Below, piece after piece: positions 23,801-36,261 of a stretch of DNA of 64,000 nt. Position numbers and translations under genes: made by a program. Source of the stretch: Mytilus galloprovincialis. Taxonomy: Eukaryota; Mollusca; Bivalvia; Mytilida; Mytilidae. Below the pieces are notes generated by a model, which was not told where the DNA came from, did not search any database, and saw nothing but the letters and a program-made list of their open reading frames with translations. The DNA is taken from positions 20,424,863-20,488,862 of the forward strand of contig NC_134849.1 in the NCBI RefSeq assembly GCF_965363235.1, written 5' to 3'. Positions within the stretch are counted from its first letter, which is position 1. Every line of letters starts with the position of its first letter.

Positions 23801-24633
23801 GCGTTGTACTGGCAAAGGTAAAATGTTCGCTTAGATGATGTGTCCATTGCAAGAGTTTTAATTTCTTTATTTCGATTGTCCACTAATTCATTTACAACAG
23901 ATGCCAGTTTTTGGAAGGTATCCTGCTGTTTAAATGCAATTTTAAATTGAACTGTGTCTCTTTTCACAGTTGTTGTCAGCTTGTCCATCCGTCTCAACAC
24001 AACATTGAATATTTTATTGGTCTGACCATAAATTCTACCAAGCAATTACCACTAGCCTTGTGGTCTATCCTGTATTCAGACTGCTGCAGTTGCTGAGATA
24101 TTGCTCCCATCTGTTCGTTATAAATATTCATTGCCTCTTTCTGTTCAGCTTGAATCGTAATGAGATCAACACAGATTTAATCAATTCGCGCTTCGCTCTG
24201 TTTTATACTACGGTAAATCTCAGCTGTTAGAGCATTAGATTTTCTATCTGCTAAAAATTCTTGGTACAATTCGCCGTTTCAGAATCTAATGCATCCTGGG
24301 TAATATTTTCAAAAGTGTTCACCAAAACGTCGTGATTGGTTAAATATGTCATAAACAATGGAAATTCAACCAATGACGTGACGTTATTTTCATTTTGGGT
24401 ACGAACAATGAAATTACCCATGATTCTTTAGATTCTGAAACGGCCAATTGTTTAATAGTCATTTCTGAGCTGTCCTCTATTAAAGAGTCTTCAGCTGTGG
24501 GTTTCTCCATATCTCCAAGTGATTCAGTTTCTGTCATTTCAATATTCTTGTCCTTGTTGTCTTCAATTCCTGCAATTTCACTGATATGTGTTAAAATGAT
24601 TCTCAATTCACAGTATAATATCTCAAATTGCAA
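20806..24633 (-). pseudogene. Old LTR-retrotransposon-type fossil: gag and protease remains
   Basis: Minus-strand frames between 24633 and 20806 read, in order, as gag-like low-complexity and helical segments followed by a segment resembling the end of a retropepsin domain and the stretch beyond it (20806-21195). This order matches an LTR retrotransposon, probably Gypsy/Ty3-like. No reverse transcriptase, integrase or paired LTRs were recognised, so the copy is partial. It is clearly broken, with about five or more interruptions, and looks old. Another repeat may be inserted at about 21800-22560, where a run of AT-rich sequence with inverted 'ttcctctgtgatatttta'-like ends separates gag-like parts. 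Confidence 0.55.
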
Positions 24634-25220
24634 AATATTGCGACCCGAGAAATAAGATAGGCACTGAATAACATCTTAAGGCAGATGAATCCCAAACCAC
24701 AGCTTTTATTTGTGACCCAAGACAACAAATAGTGCAGCTATTAATGAAAGCTACTACTGCTGCTTTTTATGAAAGCTACTACTTTGTGTATAAAATAACA
24801 AGCAAGGCAAAATCAGAAAGGGCAAAAGTGGGACAGATACTTAATGACACTATACATCAATAAAATGCTAATATTCAGGTCAATTCTCAATAATGAATAT
24901 TTGCTTATTTTTCAAGGCGGCCATTTTGAAAATAGCCGCCATTTTGCATTTCAAAGATAGATCAAAACAAAATCTTGCTAAGTACACCAAGTCATTTAAA
25001 TATGTTGATTTTTGTGCTTCCAGCATCAAATCCACTGTGGTTTGTGCAATACTGGAAAATATTTTAGAACGTACGGCAGCCATCTTGAAATAAGCCGCAA
25101 TATTGAATTTTGAGGGTGGGTCCATAGCTAATATTGCTAAGTACACAAAAATGTACAATCATGCAAAAAATGGCGCTTTTCTCATTATTTGAGCAATTTT
25201 TTCACCGATCGGCCGGACTA

Positions 25221-25402
25221 TAGGTAAACTTCCCTGCTTTGAGAGTAGACTAATCAGTCAACCAATCTATCTGTCGGTTGGACTCGGCTACTTCGTAAGA
25301 AGGGTATACACCTGACATAATAATGACTTCACGGTTCATTTTAAAAACAAGCTAACTAATTCAAGATATTCTCTTTGCCCTAACACTCAGTGAAAAATCG
25401 GT
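25221..25402. mobile_element. Foldback element, second copy, right half
   Basis: Runs from 'taggtaaacttccctgctttgagag', through 'ccaatctatctgtcggttgg' and 'ataataatgacttcacgg', to 'actcagtgaaaaatcggtt'. It matches the right part of 18537-18802 with moderate divergence. Confidence 0.75.
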
Positions 25403-25841
25403 TATAATATATAATTGAACATTTTTCAAATAAAGGTCAATATTTGAGGCCGTGTATAGTTAAACAGCTACTAAGCTTATAAAGTTCGAGAGTAACACTA
25501 ATCATAGTGTATTGTATTGTTGTTTATCATGTTATTATATGTAGTGGTAACAGGTTTACATCCCGCCTTTTATCAATTTCAATAACTAGGTATGTTTGAA
25601 ATAAATAATGTCCTCAGCAACTTTTCGATATGTATTTGAAGTGTTTATCAACAAATTGATTTAACATTTCTAACATGTCTAATGAGACTTTTAACATATC
25701 AGTTACATGATAATATCAATACTTCAGATAAAGATTGAAAAAAAAAATCTTTCAGATAATCAAGAGCGAATTCAGTGGTAAAAACTAATGAAGCCAATTA
25801 ACATGTAATATGGCGATTACACATGCTTGCTATTATTTCAG
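25403..25841. other. Upstream region / first intron of the GRIP-like gene
   Basis: AT-rich with no reading frame. It ends in the acceptor 'ctattatttcag' at about 25842, ten bases before the start codon. A non-coding first exon and the promoter must lie further upstream, but I could not place them. Confidence 0.45.
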
Positions 25842-25851
25842 AATGTAGCAG

Positions 25852-28800
25852 ATGGAGGAAAATAAAGAACCTGCAATAGATTGTTCGTGTGGTATGGTAG
25901 AGCAGGCAGTGGTATTTGAAGATAATGGTGATTTAGACAACACAACAAATACACAAAATACATTAGAAAACCTGACTTTGTCTAGTTTTGAAAAGTCAGA
26001 TGTAGACACTGACAGTTTAGAAAGTCTTTCAGTCACATCATCAATACTACCGGAAGTAATGAAAAACGGAATTATCGAACCGGAAGTAATATTATCAAAT
26101 GGAAAGGTTGAAGACGAATCACTTGATGTCCTTAAAAATTTGAAAAACACATCTGGATCAAGTTTTTCGAATGGTTCCTCTGTTTCAAACGATGACTCAC
26201 CATTACATAATTCTTCTTTAAACAAAAGCAAAACGGGAAATATGAAAGGACCAACGACAGGAAAGAAATTGTTCAAGAACAAAACCTTTGACTTCAGTCA
26301 TGTGAAATCTAGAACAAATTCAAATTTCCATAAATTTAGGGACATAAACAAACCAATATCACCATCAGACAGAAGATTGTCTGAGTCCTGTATTTTACAG
26401 ACCTCGTTAGAAAGCCATGGTATCCGCGAGACCAGATTGAGTCGATCGAGATTTGAAAGATGCCACGTGACACATGACGGTATCGAATGCGAGGGAAATG
26501 ATTACTTAACCCCAACACAAAAGAAAGACAATTTGATTAGAGACTTGAAAAATGAAGTGAAAGAACTAAAAAAGTTACTAAGTGATAAAACAAGAGAACA
26601 AGAGTCAGACAGAAACAAATTTGAGAAGAAAATAGAAATAATGATGGCGGAAAAGGGAACTGAGATAGTCATATTCAAGAGTGATATAGAGACACTAGGA
26701 AAAAAGAACGAAGACTTGGTGAAGTCATACCAAGTCTCAGTCAACACAATTAATATACTGGAAGATACTATAAGAGAACTTAAAGTACGTATACTTTTTT
26801 ACTTTGTATTAAACATCAGGTTGTTAATTCATGTTTTGAAGGCCAGATAAACTTTCAACGCCATGGGAAAAGGGGGGAAGACACAGGAGCCGTTTTTAAG
26901 TCAAACAAGTCTACAACCAATTTTTGGAAAACTAAAGTCCCAGCAAACTTAACCCCATAACAATCTTAATTTAATCTCATATGTACCCTGAAGAGTAAGA
27001 GGCCCTGATTCGCACGTGACACCCAACACGACACAAACAATGAGTAACCATGGGAACAATGTAGTAGTAATTAGCTTGTCAATCACAGTTCTGACGGATT
27101 GCAAAGAATCGTGTGTATAGTAGAGCATTTATTTCAACTGAATTACGGAGTGAGGGTGTATAATTTCACGAATGAAACCAACCCTTTTCTGCTGCATACA
27201 AATATTATTTTACATAAGTGAATTGTTGATTTTTAACGGTTTAAGATAAATTTTACCTAGTTTTTACACGATCCGTCATTCGTTCGAATTTTACCTGTGC
27301 ACCTGCGTTGACTCAAATCGCACCGTGTAAACACCAAAATCGTATAGTATTTGGTAACTGAAAGCAATATCGTATCGGGTGAACAAAACGCTGTACGATT
27401 TACATTGGCGACAGTATCAAATCGGATGAAAAACTAATGGAAAATCGTACCGTGTATTGTTATATTGTGATTTTTAAAATATTTAAGTGGAGGCAAAGTA
27501 ACCTTTTTTGTGTGGTTTGATATACCTGACATTTTTAATTTTTATGAAACCGTTTTATTCCAGGAGGCAATGGCTGAGAAAGAAAGGAATAATGAGAAAG
27601 TATTTTTGGAAACTTATAAAAAAGGTCAGATGTCAGCATTGTTTGAGAGAAATGAAGAGGTAAACTAGTTATTAAATATATCTTTAGATGTTAGGATGAA
27701 GTACAGATATATTCATGAAAACTGAACAGACGTATTCTTTTTAGCAATTCGCTCCAAGACGGTGAAGCATACTAGCTCAAGCTTTTAAGTTACATTCGAG
27801 ACTAAACTGTAGCGCGACCGACTTCTAACACAAGTTTTAAAAGGTGAAGACAGTCATTAAGTGATTTAAGAGTTTTCACCAAATTTTAGAGATATGACTG
27901 CTTCCTTTGTATTGGTTTCTCACATTAGCATGTTGTATTCTTCTGTGAATTCTTGCACTTTATCCTTTATTTACACTCAAATCTGTTTTTGATGAAATAA
28001 TGTCAATCAAGTACAGTGCATCGGACACACGATATGTAACACGGATTATTTTCGATAACTATTTTTATCACTATTTTACGAAATTTTCCATTGATTTTGC
28101 TGACTGATAACTTTCTTTCTCAACGGAGTCGAGGGATATGAAAATTATCGCTAAAAACTCAGGGGGAACGTGTCGTTGCTAATGAAATTGAAATGAAATT
28201 GACGAGAGTAGATCGATCTCGTTGAGCTGATCAACGATAATCTATAAGTATTAAAAGTTACCAGCAATATTCGCCGGGTAGCCCCTTTCTCGTACGATAT
28301 GATGTCGGGGAATATTGTTTTTTTTTAATATTTAGTTGCTAAGCAACAAACCATGATATAACTAATTTGCAGGAATTTGGAATGTAAATACGAAAAATCT
28401 GTTCTTAAATATATATGCCGTTAAATATCTCTCGATGTAGAAAGCATGGACATCATCAAACCTTATGTCCCTCTAGAAAATAGTGTTTTATATTATATAA
28501 AGTTTAATTTTGTTTACTTATGTTTTTTTTAATTATTTAGTTGGAAAGAATTGCTGTATCATGTGATGGATCAAGAATAACAATAAAAGAACTGTTACAA
28601 AAACTTTTACTTACGGAAACAGAACTCGGAAAATGGCAATCGATACGCCGACAAGAATCATATGACGAAGCTCCTAAACCGGAAACGGAAGCAGCTGTTA
28701 CACTCAGATTTCTCAAGGACGCGTTCTTTCATTATGCCACAGATACCAAAGATTGTGACTTTCACTTAAGAGCAATGATAAGGATTTTAAACTTCACTGA

Positions 28801-28867
28801 TGTTCAGAAAAAGAAAATAGCAGACAGTATTGTTTCGAAAAGGAAACACAAAAATTCATCAATATAA
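25852..28867 (+). CDS. Coiled-coil protein with C-terminal GRIP/GRAB-like domain (3 exons)
   Basis: Exons 25852-26784, 27564-27659 and 28541-28867 have GT/AG borders (aaa|gtacgt; ttccag|gag; gag|gtaaac; ttatttag|ttg). All join in phase 0 to give 451 residues. Residues 1-190 are acidic, Ser/Asn-rich and probably disordered. Residues 200-225 hold a conserved-looking RLSRSRFERCHVTHDGIECE, and about 225-380 is coiled coil. The end (about 391-440; AAVTLRFLKDAFFHYAT, then HLRAMIRILNFT) has the helix pattern of GRIP or GRAB domains, which bring golgins to trans-Golgi membranes through Arl1 or Arf1. The usual GRIP tyrosine appears as Phe, so GRAB or a diverged GRIP is possible. I suspect a quick-to-court-type protein. 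The start follows a 5' UTR acceptor by ten bases. Polyadenylation signals AATAAA lie at 28960 and about 29015. Confidence 0.8.
26785..27563 (+). other. Intron 1 of the GRIP-like gene
   Basis: A 779-bp intron from gtacgt to ttccag. Around 27290-27470 the phrases 'aatcg(c/t)accgtgta', 'aatcgtatagtattt' and 'atatcgtatcgggtgaac' are variations on one theme. They suggest an unidentified diverged short repeat. Confidence 0.6.
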
Positions 28868-28959
28868 GTTAAATGATTGGGAGCAGATTTACTCTACGTT
28901 AGTTAGTATGTGATCGAGTACTTTTGAAAAAAACGTGTCTTTCTATTGATGATTTTGTG

Positions 28960-28965
28960 AATAAA
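28960..28965 (+). terminator. Polyadenylation signal of the GRIP-like gene
   Basis: AATAAA lies 93 bp after the stop codon. More A-rich AATAAATAAA sequence follows at about 29014-29030. Confidence 0.6.
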
Positions 28966-28969
28966 TCAT

Positions 28970-31060
28970 GAATAGTACACCTGTGAAATCAAATAGGAGC
29001 TAATAATTTGACTAAATAATAAATAAAAAAACCTTTACAATGCATCAACAATACATACAGAAATAGATATTTTTAAGTATATCTTTTGAATTATTTTGAA
29101 TATTTTCCTTTATTTTATTTAGTGAAATAAATAAATCTGAAGTATGTTTGTGTTGTAATATGAAGATTGTATGGTGATAATAAATGAAGGATGATGATGG
29201 TGGATTTGTGTTAAATTTCAATTAATACACGCATATCAGGGCAGAATAATGTTTAAAACATGTAAAATAAAAATGAGCCCTTATTGGTACATGACTCGAC
29301 ACGTTGATCTCCTTTTTAAACCTGAACTGGTAACATTCAACAAAAGATATGTCACGATACTCATACAATATTCTGACTTAAGGCGGACCAATCGGTGTTC
29401 CTCCAACAAAGCTCATGCTTGACAGAAGGATATTAAACATGTTAAATAACATTTACCCAAACTTTGGTTTTACCTCTCCGGGGAAATATTCATTACAATT
29501 CCAAATATAAAACAGCCGCTATCATGAATTGGGATATGATAGTTGATAACAGTGTTTCTCTCCTTCAACTTACCTGTGAATTGTTAAATAAAAAAATGTA
29601 ATGCGTTCGTAGATTACTACCATCAGGAACGCACAAACCAAATGATTTGAAAGACAACGTTACTGATTCATAAAGCCCCAAGTTTACAGAAAGTCCGAAT
29701 CACATCTTTTATGATGTTGTCATATTTCGGACTATGCCACCTTCTTATGGATATACGTTTGCGGCGCACAGCAGCTGATGAAAGTATAGCATACATCGTC
29801 TACCCTAAGGACTTGCTTGGTCAAATTCATTTCGGGTATCACTTGATTGTAGCTGTTTCTCTTGAAAGTGGATCATTATTTTAACTGAACTTATAATAAA
29901 CTAATTCTAAGCTACCAAACATTGTTAACACAAAGCTTTTGCCTGCATCACCGAATCTGAAAAGGATGTATAGTTAACGTTCGACACTCTGGTCCTTACA
30001 AAAGACCAATGATAGTAATCTTTTGTTAAACTTTCTTTTTTTTATGAAAGGGAAAGACTTTGTATTTGTTATGCATGATGATAATGTTCAGTTGTAATAA
30101 ATAAACAATTGATTTAAATCAGACGGAAGCTTCCTGTTGGCCGACAGTTTGAGATTTTACTATACTCATTAAACATGATAAAATATTATTTCGTGGCTTT
30201 TATGAAGTAATTGATTAACCATTTGATCTGCAGCTTGAACACGCATTGTTATAGGGAGTAAAGTACTTCACATCCGGCGTTTCTCCACTTGTGAATGTGC
30301 CGATAGTTCATAATTTACAAATATCAGTTACCAAGAAAATAATAATTGGTAAAATTTTCAATACTTCTAGAAGGTTAATATTTAGTCTGCATTGTGATTA
30401 TTTTAAAATTCTTTGCGAAGAAATAGAAATGATACAACATTCACTGCAAAAGGAACATTCTCCTAAGGGTGGTGTTGCTTTAAAGGGAATGATTGATTAT
30501 TCTTCAGTGTGCATGTAACCTTTATCAATAGATACACATCCGATTTTGTCTTGCTATATTGTTGTTATAACGAAGAATGTTATTGAGTATACATGAACTA
30601 GAGGGAGAGTAGATTCATTAGCACAACTGACATGAGGACAGCCGTGAATCCCTCAATTGATGAAAATGTAATGTTTTCTTCAAAATGGTTCCAGTATTAT
30701 TTTACGATAGAAAGAAAATTTAAGAAACTCTGTATACTGATCAACTAGTTTACATTTTAAGTCTCTAGTTGAACAAAACTATTTGAATTTTGAAAATCAT
30801 TAGTGTTTTACATTTGTGGTGGCATGGTAAGAGGCAAATGTTATAAATGTGGAGTTAATCTTATATGGGTGTCAATATCAAATGATCGTACATCCTCTTA
30901 TTTCAGATTGGTCAATATCTCTAATACATCCCAAAATGAGCAACACAGAAGTTGTGCGTAAAACAAAAAATATCGTTGTACTGATAATAGACATGTTTGG
31001 ATTATTAACAAGGGACTGAACTTAATTATTTGTGATGATTTATAGGGTAGATGGCTATAT
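28970..31060. other. Intergenic, nothing firmly recognised
   Basis: About 2 kb past the polyadenylation signals. No frame has domain character; the 75-residue frame at 30291-30518 is unsupported. About 29370-29830 is more complex than its surroundings and could be an old repeat. Confidence 0.35.
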
Positions 31061-31061
31061 A

Positions 31062-31596
31062 AAAGAGGGACGTAAGATACCAGAGGGACAGTCAAACTCA
31101 TAAATCGAAACAAACTGACAATGCCTGGCTAAAAATTAAAGAAGACAAACAGACAAACAATAGAACACATGCCACAACATAGAAAACTAAAAAATAAGCA
31201 ACACGAACCCCAACAAAAACTAGGGGTGATCTCAGATGCTCCGGAAAAGTAGGCAGATCCTGCTCCACACGTGTTGCTTATGTTATAACACATCCGGTAA
31301 ATAATATTATTCGGTAGGTCACATTCATGAAAGGGAAGGGGATTGTAGTTGCGACGTAAGGAACATATCCGATATCATTTGTGAAACGGGTTTTCCGTAA
31401 CGGTCAACCAAAACGTGATGGCGTCCGTAAAATTTACGAAGGGATGATTTCAACTTCACTATTTGGAACTCTTGGTTTAAAAGCTTCCTTGTGAGCAGCA
31501 ACCCTCTACCAAGAACATCATGATAGGGAATGCAAGCATGGGAAGATCGTATCAATTGGGAGATATATACCCCGTATGCAGGTGCTGCTTGAATGT
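31062..31596 (-). mobile_element. Retroelement 3' end, part 1 (reverse-transcriptase tail)
   Basis: The minus frame 31325-31555 matches the C-terminal part of the 50588-51013 frame (LLTRKLLNQEFQ, KLKSSLRKFYGRHH, VSQMISDMF). It is followed by the typical tail ('gacagtcaaactcataaatcg', 'acacgaaccccaacaaaaactagggg'). Part 2 continues at 32278-32510. The copy is broken. The family is not settled; I favour a Penelope-like or similar non-LTR retroelement. Confidence 0.6.
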
Positions 31597-32277
31597 ACTT
31601 TAAAAGATCCCGTCAGTATGATATTGTTCTATTATATGTCATTATGATATATTTCTATTATGAATTACAATATACGTTGAACCACAAACGTCAAAATCAT
31701 TCAATCAAGTAGTGGAACTAGCTATTTGTGGATTTTTATAAATTCTATATATAACTTTTGGACTAGTTTAAATCTCGGTCTATTTCTGAAATTTATTCTT
31801 CCCTATTTTTGATTTTTTAACCCTGTATGCTAACATTGCCTATGTAAATTTTAAAATTGTTTGTATGCACATTGATCAACAAATCTATGTGACGTAAACA
31901 AAATATTCTGACGTCAGACACACACACCAATGAATGTGTTTGTAGATAGTAGATGTTTTTGTGTTCTGTCAAATTGTTTCTTTTAAAATTGTTATACGAT
32001 GATGACTGATGTACCCATATTTTGACTAGTTAACGCATCAATGTAAATATAACGGAATTTGATGAGACTGTCATTAAAGTGAGAGGGTTAGCGCTATAAA
32101 ACTAGGTTAAATCCACCATTTTCTACATTTGAAAATGCCTGTACCAAGTCAGGAATATGACAGTTCTTGTCCATTCGTTTTTGATGCGTTTTGTTATTTG
32201 ATTTTGCCATGTGATTATGGACTTTCCGAATTGATTTTCCTCTTAGTTCAGTATTTTTGTGATTTTACTTTTTGGTA
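31597..32277. repeat. Insertion between the two parts of the retroelement remnant
   Basis: In the copy at 50.3-51.1 kb the flanking sequences are contiguous ('gtgctgctggaatgttgctacttagaaatgg'). Here they are separated by 680 bp. The right part of the insert (about 32125-32275: 'ctgtaccaagtcaggaatatgacag', 'ttgttatttgattttgcca', 'gactttccgaattgattttcctc') resembles the inverse of about 38775-38865, so it carries another dispersed repeat. Confidence 0.6.
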
Positions 32278-32510
32278 CTTAGAAATAGAAAGTTCACAAT
32301 TGCAAAGCTGAAATCATCTCCTTTGTCGTAAAGTTTTGTTTTCAACCGACCCTTATTGTCAATTTCTAGATGTAAGTCAAGATAAAAGGCCGATTTAACT
32401 GTATCTGTTGTATCCTTTATCTCCAGTTCGATGGAGTAGATGCGTTCAACATAGTCACCAAATTTTTAATTATTTAGTGAAAGAACGTCATCTATATAGC
32501 GGAAACTATA
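32278..32510 (-). mobile_element. Retroelement 3' end, part 2
   Basis: 'acttagaaatagaaagttcacaattgcaaagctgaaatcatctc' through 'agtgaaagaacgtcatctatat' matches about 50840-51050, the region coding the YLDLHLEIDNEGRLRTKLY segment. It is part of the same broken copy as 31062-31596. Confidence 0.7.
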
Positions 32511-33174
32511 TAATTATGGTGTAAAAACTATGTAGCTATTAAATGTATGCATAGAACTAAATACGCAATAATGTTATTGAGTGAAAAAAAGATTTACCCC
32601 AAGAATCGCATCACATAAGACTTATTTTGTGTTTGCTGAAATATAGAAAACGAATCTCACTTCGTACCGCAAAGTTTACAATATGAGCAGAGGAATTGAG
32701 GAAAAGGCGTCCACTACCTGTAACTAATACCGCATCTGTACCAAGATCGCAATAGGACTCGGCAGGGGTAGTATCATGCAAACATATCTTTAGTTTCATT
32801 TAAGAGAAGACTCACGAACGGTTAACGAGAAAGTTATGATGGTTCTAAGAGCGTAACTTTAATCCCCTTTTTGGAGTACTCTCTACAATTTCACAGCTAT
32901 CTTAGTATACACTTACGATTGCGAGTAAATATAGTACTCTTATTTATCGACTATTTCTAATAAACTCATCATAGATACCAGGATTGCATTGTTATGTTTG
33001 CGCCAGACGCGTGTTTCGTCCTATCGACTTTTCCGAAGTCACTTCATTTGATTTTTGAGAGATTATAAGAATTCCAGGAAAACACGATATTAAAAGTCAT
33101 CTGTGCGTTTGATAAAACGGTCGTAAAACATGCTTAAATTCTTATGTTGTACGTACTGTAACATCATTGTCCCA
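32511..33174. other. Unassigned stretch with one shared repeat core
   Basis: At 32965-33020 'gataccaggattgcattg...gcgccagacgcgtgtttcgtc' is the diverged inverse of the 'agacgaaacgcgcgtctggcgtac...aatcctggta' core in the 360-bp tandem repeat at 62950-63660. The minus frame at 32611-32799 has no recognisable domain. Confidence 0.5.
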
Positions 33175-33545
33175 AGTTAGTGGAGGTTAGCGCCTTCAAA
33201 CATGTTAACCCCAGCACAATCTATATATGATATTATATTTGCCTTTCCAAAGCTAGGTCAAAAGTCATAAGTTTAATATTGAGCATCGATTGTTAGCAAG
33301 TGTTTGTCGTTTGTTTGCAAATGTGGTTGACATGATTTTCGTTGATACATGTCTGTCAATTTTTGTTTTTCGTAAAATAATTGTTTTGTTCTAGATAAGG
33401 CTGTTATTTTTCTCACTTGCATATAATATATTTTATTCCTTTTATAGGCAACTATACAGTATGAGTTTTTCTCATTGTTGAAGCCCTAAAGGATTATAAA
33501 ATATAATTGCTTACATCCATTTCATGTACACTTTGGTGGAATTAA
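33175..33545 (+). repeat. Common interspersed repeat, long diverged copy
   Basis: Starts 'gttagtggaggttagcgccttcaaacatgttaacccc', continues 'gtgtttgtcgtttgtttgc' and 'ccttttataggcaactatacagtatgag', and ends 'ctcattgttgaagccc'. It shows the family's 5' portion, which is absent from most other copies here. Confidence 0.65.
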
Positions 33546-34122
33546 GGATCGTGTTAAGATATCCCCGAACTTTTCACGCCTCACTTTTTTTGTATCAGAA
33601 ATATCATTTTGAGTTTAATTCGCAGATAGGTCATGTAGGTTTTTTTTTCAAATGAGGCATTACCCCGATAGAGATAATAATGTATAATCTTACAAACAGA
33701 ATCATCTTTATTTGAAAAATTTAGTTGTAATCTTTCTAACATAAAGTCGCCTGTAATAATAAAAAAAAACCATTTCGTTTTTGAATACTGCAGTATTCTT
33801 AAACAGTAAAGGTAATACTGATATTAAATATTGACTGCTGTTTTTCTCCGCCATTTTCTGTTGACATGTTGATGTGTGTTGTTCGTCATCTTATTATGTT
33901 TGATCTGTACGAATGCATTAATACAAAGGCTTAAAAGTACCAGTCATCCTGAGCACGAAAAAGTACTTTGGTTTAACAGATCACTTTTATCTAATTTTAT
34001 TTGCACGATTCAATATTTAAAAATAGAAGCGTAACATTGTACTATTGCTATGAACATGATGAAATTTAAATAACAATTAACTTTTAAATACCTAAAAGAC
34101 TAAATGGGTTGATTTCGATAAC

Positions 34123-34137
34123 GAAAGTGGAAATTCC
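34123..34137 (+). promoter_or_regulatory. Composite IRF/kB-like motif, unit 1
   Basis: GAAAGTGGAAATTCC, in the context 'cgataacgaaagtggaaattcctgttgg'. GGAAATTCC fits an NF-kB/Rel core and GAAAGTGG fits an IRF half-site. The unit lacks a clear donor downstream. Confidence 0.45.
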
Positions 34138-36246
34138 TGTTGGATTCGATCCATTATTTTTGTTTACAAAATACCAATTAATTTCTATTCCGTTATATAT
34201 TTGGGTTTTCCCTTATCTATTTCTATCTTTAGTAAATTTCTTTTTTCACATGTTCTTTAACATGTTTATTAGAAACAGTCTCTCACACTAAAAATAAAGA
34301 TTTATATGCACCGACCATGCAGTTTACATGTACATTGATAGATTGGGGCGACATGGAAATATATATTTTTTAAGATTTGTACGATGAAAATCGAAAAATT
34401 GTTAGATGCATGTCTTTTCAATAATTGTCTTACCTTAATGCAGCATATAATTAAACATTGTTTCCCTCTGTTAAAGTGGATACATGTTATTTGTTTTGAC
34501 AAAATTTCGAAGTTACATATAACAAAATGGCGACCAAATAATTTTCAAACCGGTAGACGATGTTCGACACTTATTTTGCACATGCAAATAATTCAATAAG
34601 ATTTAACTGTTTGTATTGCAATTAAATATGACACGTTAACTTATTGTAACTCGTATGATAATTAAGGATAAAGCTAGATTGTGGAGATATTAATTAATTA
34701 AAGTCATCAACGTGATCAAAGAAAACAAACATGGCAACGTGGCCTTATCACGATGTACGTTTTGATTAGACCTAATATATATATTAGTATTTTACGATTG
34801 TTTATGAAATCATTTTATTATAATATTCTATATTAACAAAAGGAAACCACGGATGGATGGTAACAAAGATGAAATATCTATATATTATATATTTTTTAAA
34901 ATCATTACACGGGTAACCAGTACATTTTACATAATCCTAATTAAACCAGTCACATACAGAGTTATCGAACCTAATTATGACTGGAATAGTTGCATATGGT
35001 TAGTTATACTTAAGCACATATATATTCGAAAACAGTATTAAATACTTTTTGTAACATTTTTTGATTGTTTTTTGTAGATTGTTGAGGCAACCTTTTTAGT
35101 TTATTCAAAAAAGAGGACTTATTCCGAGATGTGGACTGTATTTACACAATTACAAACATTTGTAATTTGTTATCATTTGATAAACATGTATTGAAAGTAT
35201 TTTATATTATATAAAAAAGAATGGTCATCGTGCCTGACAAGTTCTAAAACTAGTGTTTTAGTTATTTATATTATGAATGAGATAAGAAACAGATTGGGCC
35301 GAGGTATATAGAAATTATATAGTCTAGTACATAAATAATTTATGTTCGTTTGAACGAAGAGAATTTAGAAAATAATGTTCACTTATGTTTTTTCCCCGTT
35401 TTCTTCTGTTGACATGTGATGTTCGATGTCTGTCATTTTGGTGTATTCGATCTATATAAATTCATTAATAAAAGTTGTATACAATATTCTTCACAAAATG
35501 AACATAATTAATATCGTAAAACAATTAATTTTAAATTATAATATATTTCACTGCGTCATACTGATACGAAATTAAAATCAAGGTAAAACAAAAATACAAA
35601 ACCCTAAGGTAACTTATTATTTCTTATTATTAAAGATTAGCTGGTATTATGCCTTCCGTCATTCTCTCTTTTCTTGCTTCTGTCCGGTATTTGTCGTCTT
35701 TTGCCGTTTTATATCGACTTCTCTTAAATTCTACTTATTTAAAGCGTACACCGTTTGAACAATTGAACAATATGATATAGTAAACATTACGACGACATAC
35801 TGTTTTTGTTTTTCTATCTCCCAGTTTTTCTATCGAAATATGTAAATGTTATCATCATGATTATAAATGGACTGTTGTTTCTCTCTCCGTTTTTGTTGAT
35901 GACATGTTGATCTTCGATGTTCGTCATCTTGGTGTGTTTGATGTTAAAAGAATGCATAAATACAAGACAAAACAGAGCGAGTCAGATTTATGACAAAAGC
36001 GTACTTTGTTTCAACAATTTATTTGTGAGTGCGGGTTTTTTTCCTTCTAAATTTATAAGTATGATTCAATATCTAAAAATAGTTTCGCAGTTTCATAGTT
36101 TATTAAAGAAAACTCAGCCGCAAAAGACTGCGTAACAGGAGCATATTAATAAGTGTTACATTGCAATAATGATATAAACTTTAAATTACAATTAATTTTT
36201 GAAAGCCTCAGGAAATGATTTGGTCAATTTCGATAACGAAACATGC

Positions 36247-36261
36247 GAAAGTGGACATTCC
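36247..36261 (+). promoter_or_regulatory. Composite IRF/kB-like motif, unit 2
   Basis: GAAAGTGGACATTCC, with one change in the kB core relative to unit 1. The donor-like aaag|gtaagt follows at 36325. Confidence 0.4.

Larger units (their letters stand above)
20031..25220. mobile_element. 5.2-kb insertion with inverted ends inside the foldback copy
   Basis: The left end carries TAGTCCGGCCGAT at 20034 and the right end its inverse ATCGGCCGGACTA at 25208-25220. Further in, both ends share inverted 'agctatggacccac' and 'aatatggc...caagatggc' sequences (about 20136-20195 and 25070-25125). TAGGT occurs just outside on both sides (20026-20030 and 25221-25225), consistent with a 5-bp target duplication. 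The interior carries a broken gag-protease fossil on the minus strand. I cannot tell whether the inverted ends belong to a DNA transposon that was itself hit by the retroelement, or how the two arose. Confidence 0.6.

Noticed and set aside
24880-25158. A 92-residue minus-strand protein gene
   Set aside because: It lies in the sub-terminal inverted sequence of the 5.2-kb insertion, which is partly mirrored at 20.1 kb without the frame.
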